The notes beneath the pieces were generated by a model that worked only from the letters and a program-made list of their open reading frames with translations, ran no database searches and was not told where the DNA came from. Source: Lachnospiraceae bacterium UBA4316 (GTDB taxonomy: Bacteria > Bacillota > Clostridia > Lachnospirales > Lachnospiraceae). Taken from it: 8,577 nucleotides of DNA. This document shows positions 6,108 through 8,577 of this stretch, piece after piece. The translations under genes and the position numbers were made by a program. The stretch spans positions 1 to 8,577 of the forward strand of contig DGUG01000210.1 of assembly GCA_002394535.1 (NCBI GenBank), in the 5' to 3' direction. Position 1 is the stretch's first letter; every line of letters begins with the position of its first letter.

Positions 6108-7270
6108 TTTAGCTGGCTGCGCATATATTCGACCACTTCGGTAAGCAAGCTCGTTTTCCAGAGACCTTCTGCGGCTTTAAGTGAGAGCGGGTAGATTATC
6201 TGCATGTCAAGTGTTTCGCCCGGGACACGGCCGCTTCGCAGCGGCTCATAGAAATTCTTTACGAAGTCTTCTTCGGTGGCATTTTCAAAATCATTGGGAC
6301 GCATGTATTTTAACTGGCGCTTTGTATTTGCGATAAGAACGGCTGCCGCAAGTGATTGCAGTTTCTCGTATTCGGCAGCGGGCACATCCGTAAAGATGGC
6401 CGGAAGATCGCAGCATATGATTTTCTCCGTTGTGCGGTCAACCTTAACCGGCAAGGGCTTAAATGTAAAACCGTTTTCGTCCAGAAAGAGCTTTAGTACA
6501 ATGCCGTATTCGGTGCCGAACTGGCTGCGCTGGTAATCCGTGTCAAATATGAAGTTTCCGAGGGAATAGAAGATGGCTTTATTGCCGAAAAGTTCATAAT
6601 TATTGACCACATGAGGATGGTGTGCGATCACGATATCCGCACCCATATCAAGGTACTGCATGTACCTCTCGCGGGTGTAAGGGGAAGGCAGGGCGGTAAA
6701 CTCTTCTCCTGCATGTGCCACAACTATGCACCATCTGTTGGAACGTTTGACAGTCTCTATTCTGTCACGTATAAGATTAAGGTCGCTCCATGAAAAACAT
6801 CCGGGAGTGTTCTCGTCTGCTTTACGACAGGCCCGCTGATAACCGACACCTATCATTCCGATACCGCCGGCTTCTTCAAGTATAATCGGAGCAGAGGCTT
6901 CGGCAATGTTCATTCCCGCACCGAGAGGTGTGGCGCCGCATTCGTGAGCATATTTGATAGTACTTGAAATTCCCTCATATCCGGCATCCATTATGTGATT
7001 GTTGCAGATATTCCATATGTCCGAGCCGATCTGCTGAAGGAAATGCCTGACACCGGGGTCCATGCTGTGGGTAAGGGCAGCGGCAGCCGATCCGTCAGCG
7101 GCACGTTCCCCCGAGTAAAGCGGTCCTTCGACGTTTGTGATAACATGATCGCTGTCATGAAGAAAAGAGACGATCTTCTCATCAAGAAGTGACTCGTCGC
7201 TCCACCTGTCCTTCATATATTTGTCAAAACCGATGTCGCCGGTAAATGTCAGAGTTGTTTCGGTCTTCAT
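6104..7270 (-). CDS. CapA-family protein (poly-gamma-glutamate synthesis factor-like, PGA_cap metallophosphatase fold)
   Basis: A 388-residue protein of the CapA/PgsA family, which has a calcineurin-like fold. Seen motifs: TFTGDIGFD (8-16), NVEGPL (46-51), ICNNHIMDAG (88-97), VVAHAGEE (183-190), GADIVIAHHPHVV (210-222) and FYSLGNFIFD (234-243). The putative metal-site residues Asp12, Glu48, Asn90, His92, His186, His218 and His220 are all retained. Classical CapA/PgsA is membrane anchored with its domain outside the cell; this protein starts directly with MKTETTLTFTGDIG and shows no signal peptide or membrane helix, so it appears cytoplasmic. The last about 120 residues after the core are mainly helical and not recognised. 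It lies 10 bases after the MurD-like gene and is surely cotranscribed with it. The upstream AGGG is a weak ribosome binding site. The stop codon lies in repeat copy 2. Biochemical function is unknown. Confidence 0.88.
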   Translation of the reverse strand: MKTETTLTFTGDIGFDKYMKDRWSDESLLDEKIVSFLHDSDHVITNVEGPLYSGERAADGSAAAALTHSMDPGVRHFLQQIGSDIWNICNNHIMDAGYEGISSTIKYAHECGATPLGAGMNIAEASAPIILEEAGGIGMIGVGYQRACRKADENTPGCFSWSDLNLIRDRIETVKRSNRWCIVVAHAGEEFTALPSPYTRERYMQYLDMGADIVIAHHPHVVNNYELFGNKAIFYSLGNFIFDTDYQRSQFGTEYGIVLKLFLDENGFTFKPLPVKVDRTTEKIICCDLPAIFTDVPAAEYEKLQSLAAAVLIANTKRQLKYMRPNDFENATEEDFVKNFYEPLRSGRVPGETLDMQIIYPLSLKAAEGLWKTSLLTEVVEYMRSQLK

Positions 7271-7280
7271 ATGAATTGCC

Positions 7281-8468
7281 CTAACTTAAGCCGCAGTACT
7301 TTTTGAAAGCATCTCCCCGCTCTTCAAAATTCTTAAAGTACCCGTAGCTTGCCGCTGCGGGAGACAGAAGGATCGCTTCGCCGGATTTTGTTACAGAGGC
7401 GGCAAGCTTTACGGCTTCCTCAAGGTTTTCCCTGTAATAACAGTTTTCTGTGTGGTTTATGCTATCGAAGATTCTTCTTCCCGAATCATATGAAAAAATA
7501 TAATTATATTCAGTGTGTTGATTTATATACTCGATCAGGATGTCATAGTTAATGCCACGATCCATTCCGCCGATCAGAACCGTTTTGGCATTAGGCACGC
7601 TATCGAGAGCCTGGATGGTTGCATTCGGTATGGTGGATATTGAATCATCAAAATAATCGACCCCGTCAATGTTTCCGACGTGCTGCAGCCGATGTGCAAG
7701 TCCGGTAAAATCAGACAGTGCAGTTCGTATTATCCCATCTTCGATACCGAGAACATCATGTGTGATTGTATAAACAAAATGAGCATTGTAATTGTTATGA
7801 TGCCCGAATATCTTCAGGTTGTAATCGGGTATATTGTTAAAATCTATACGCACGATAGGAGCATCGGCGGGCATGGCAGGTACGTTTCCACCGACAAACA
7901 GGAAATCTCTGTCAGTCTGAAATTTTGCGATGTTAGCCTTTGCCGCAAAGTATCTTTCCGGTGTTTTGTAGTAGTCAAGATGTTCCTCATACAGATTCAG
8001 AAAAACGGCGATATGAGGTGATATAGTCACATGGGCCAGTTGATGGCAGGACATCTCGAACACAACGATAGTGTCATCATCGATCTGGTCATAATAATCA
8101 AGGCAGGGCTCTCCGATATTTCCGAGAAGCACGGTTTTTTTGCCGGCGGCGGACAGCACATGATGAAGCAGGGCACTTGTTGTACTTTTTCCCTTTGTGC
8201 CTGTTATTCCGATTGTGTTCTGCCTGAAATTTTCAAGAAAGATCTGGGTCTGTGATGTGTATTTTATATTGTCATCATCCATTACGATCCCGGGACTTTT
8301 GACTATATAATCATAAAGATCTTCGTTTATATCTTCGCGTTTCCCCTCAAAGACATCAACTTTTTCGGGTCTGCAGAATCTTGCAAGAAAATGCTCTGTT
8401 GATTTTCCCTCGCGTCCGTAGCCCCAGATCAGTATTCTTTTTCCGGTGAATTTGTCGTAGGTTTTCAT
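7281..8468 (-). CDS. murD: MurD-like ligase (UDP-N-acetylmuramoyl-L-alanine--glutamate ligase)
   Basis: ATP-dependent cytoplasmic ligase expected to add glutamate to UDP-MurNAc-L-alanine in peptidoglycan synthesis. Domains: N-terminal nucleotide-fold region (GKRILIWGYGREGKST, 9-24), central ATPase with P-loop GITGTKGKSTT (87-97), GNIG (116-119), EMSCHQL (138-144), NLYEEHLDYY (158-167), the AAK lysine at 177 equivalent to the carbamylated lysine of MurD, and C-terminal domain with AHRLQ (258-262), YFDDSISTIPNAT (272-284), GGMDRG (300-305) and LLSPAAASYGYFKNFEERGDAF (367-388). At 395 aa it is shorter than most MurD (about 440-460), and the usual DSKATN motif reads DSISTI. The pairing with a CapA-like gene is unusual. 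No Shine-Dalgarno is visible before the ATG at 8468, yet the N-terminus fits the family and no later start is reasonable. It could be the housekeeping MurD or a second, specialised copy. Confidence 0.85.
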   Translation of the reverse strand: MKTYDKFTGKRILIWGYGREGKSTEHFLARFCRPEKVDVFEGKREDINEDLYDYIVKSPGIVMDDDNIKYTSQTQIFLENFRQNTIGITGTKGKSTTSALLHHVLSAAGKKTVLLGNIGEPCLDYYDQIDDDTIVVFEMSCHQLAHVTISPHIAVFLNLYEEHLDYYKTPERYFAAKANIAKFQTDRDFLFVGGNVPAMPADAPIVRIDFNNIPDYNLKIFGHHNNYNAHFVYTITHDVLGIEDGIIRTALSDFTGLAHRLQHVGNIDGVDYFDDSISTIPNATIQALDSVPNAKTVLIGGMDRGINYDILIEYINQHTEYNYIFSYDSGRRIFDSINHTENCYYRENLEEAVKLAASVTKSGEAILLSPAAASYGYFKNFEERGDAFKKYCGLS

Positions 8469-8481
8469 GAAGATTAATATA

Positions 8482-8525
8482 GCATAAAAAAAGAAAAGGG
8501 TACATTCCCTTTTCTTTTTTTATGC
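8482..8525 (-). terminator. Perfect 19-bp hairpin, bidirectional intrinsic terminator
   Basis: Arms 8482-8500 and 8507-8525 are perfectly complementary over 19 bp around a 6-base loop (TACATT on the plus strand). The apex is GGG/CCC; below it the arms are runs of A and T with one G-C pair, giving TTTTCTTTTTTT after the GC pairs on either strand. That is the layout of a factor-independent terminator working in both directions. It lies 14 bases after the probable stop of the gene entering from the right and 13 bases before the MurD-like start codon. Confidence 0.8.
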
Positions 8526-8539
8526 ATATTCTTATGCTA

Positions 8540-8577
8540 TCAACCAACATTTGCGAGGGGCATGACATCTAGTGCAG
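8540..8577 (-). CDS. Probable 3' end of an unidentified gene continuing beyond the right edge
   Basis: On the minus strand a frame ends ...ALDVMPLANVG then TGA at 8540-8542, followed 14 bases later by the terminator hairpin. The amino-acid composition looks like a natural protein end, and the position before a terminator fits. Only 11 codons are visible, so the product cannot be named. A second frame stopping at 8532-8534 (...RKCWLIA) is a less natural alternative. Confidence 0.35.
   Translation of the reverse strand, partial: ALDVMPLANVG

Noticed and set aside
6276..6536. Plus-strand frame of 86 codons inside the CapA-like gene
   Set aside because: Antisense shadow without start signals or recognisable domains.
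8356..8568. 70-codon minus-strand open frame over the murD start
   Set aside because: It runs through the terminator hairpin (poly-Lys and Phe/Leu stretches) and overlaps murD out of frame; no sign of a real protein.

Overview
The window looks like chromosomal DNA of a Gram-positive anaerobe of the Clostridia, most likely Lachnospiraceae. This is an inference from several things: moderate GC with AT-rich intergenic DNA, strong AGGAG-type ribosome binding sites, a complete dedicated ECF transporter with a double ATPase and a UPF0397-type S component, and short GGGACGGTTCTTTTTG repeats of a kind I associate with clostridial genomes. No rRNA, tRNA, CRISPR array, transposase or phage gene was found. 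Coding density is very high, and no gene-free stretch exceeds about 130 bases.

Layout. Bases 1-2871 hold three tightly packed plus-strand genes: a cation diffusion facilitator cut off at the left edge (Mn(II)-type metal site), a small SGNH/GDSL hydrolase, and a membrane-anchored metallophosphoesterase. They read convergently into a minus-strand block. From right to left, that block holds the last codons of an unidentified gene, a perfect 19-bp hairpin (terminator), a MurD-like ligase, a CapA-family protein, an intergenic region with a sigma-A-type promoter, and the ECF operon ecfS-ecfA-ecfT. The ECF genes are translationally coupled (TGATG junction, then a 26-base overlap).

Functional view. 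The ECF cassette is a self-contained micronutrient importer: S component for substrate binding, fused A1-A2 ATPase, and T coupling protein. Its substrate cannot be read from the sequence. The MurD-like/CapA pair combines a Mur-family ligase with a protein related to the poly-gamma-glutamate factor CapA. This suggests a cell-wall or glutamate-polymer role, although the MurD-like protein may simply be the cell's peptidoglycan enzyme.

Most unusual structure. Two inverted copies of a short palindrome-like repeat sit exactly at the two borders of the ECF operon. Each copy supplies the TGA stop codon of the minus-strand gene that runs into it. The second point of interest is the start of the MurD-like gene, which has no visible Shine-Dalgarno sequence and begins 13 bases after a perfect terminator hairpin with a competing alternative pairing.
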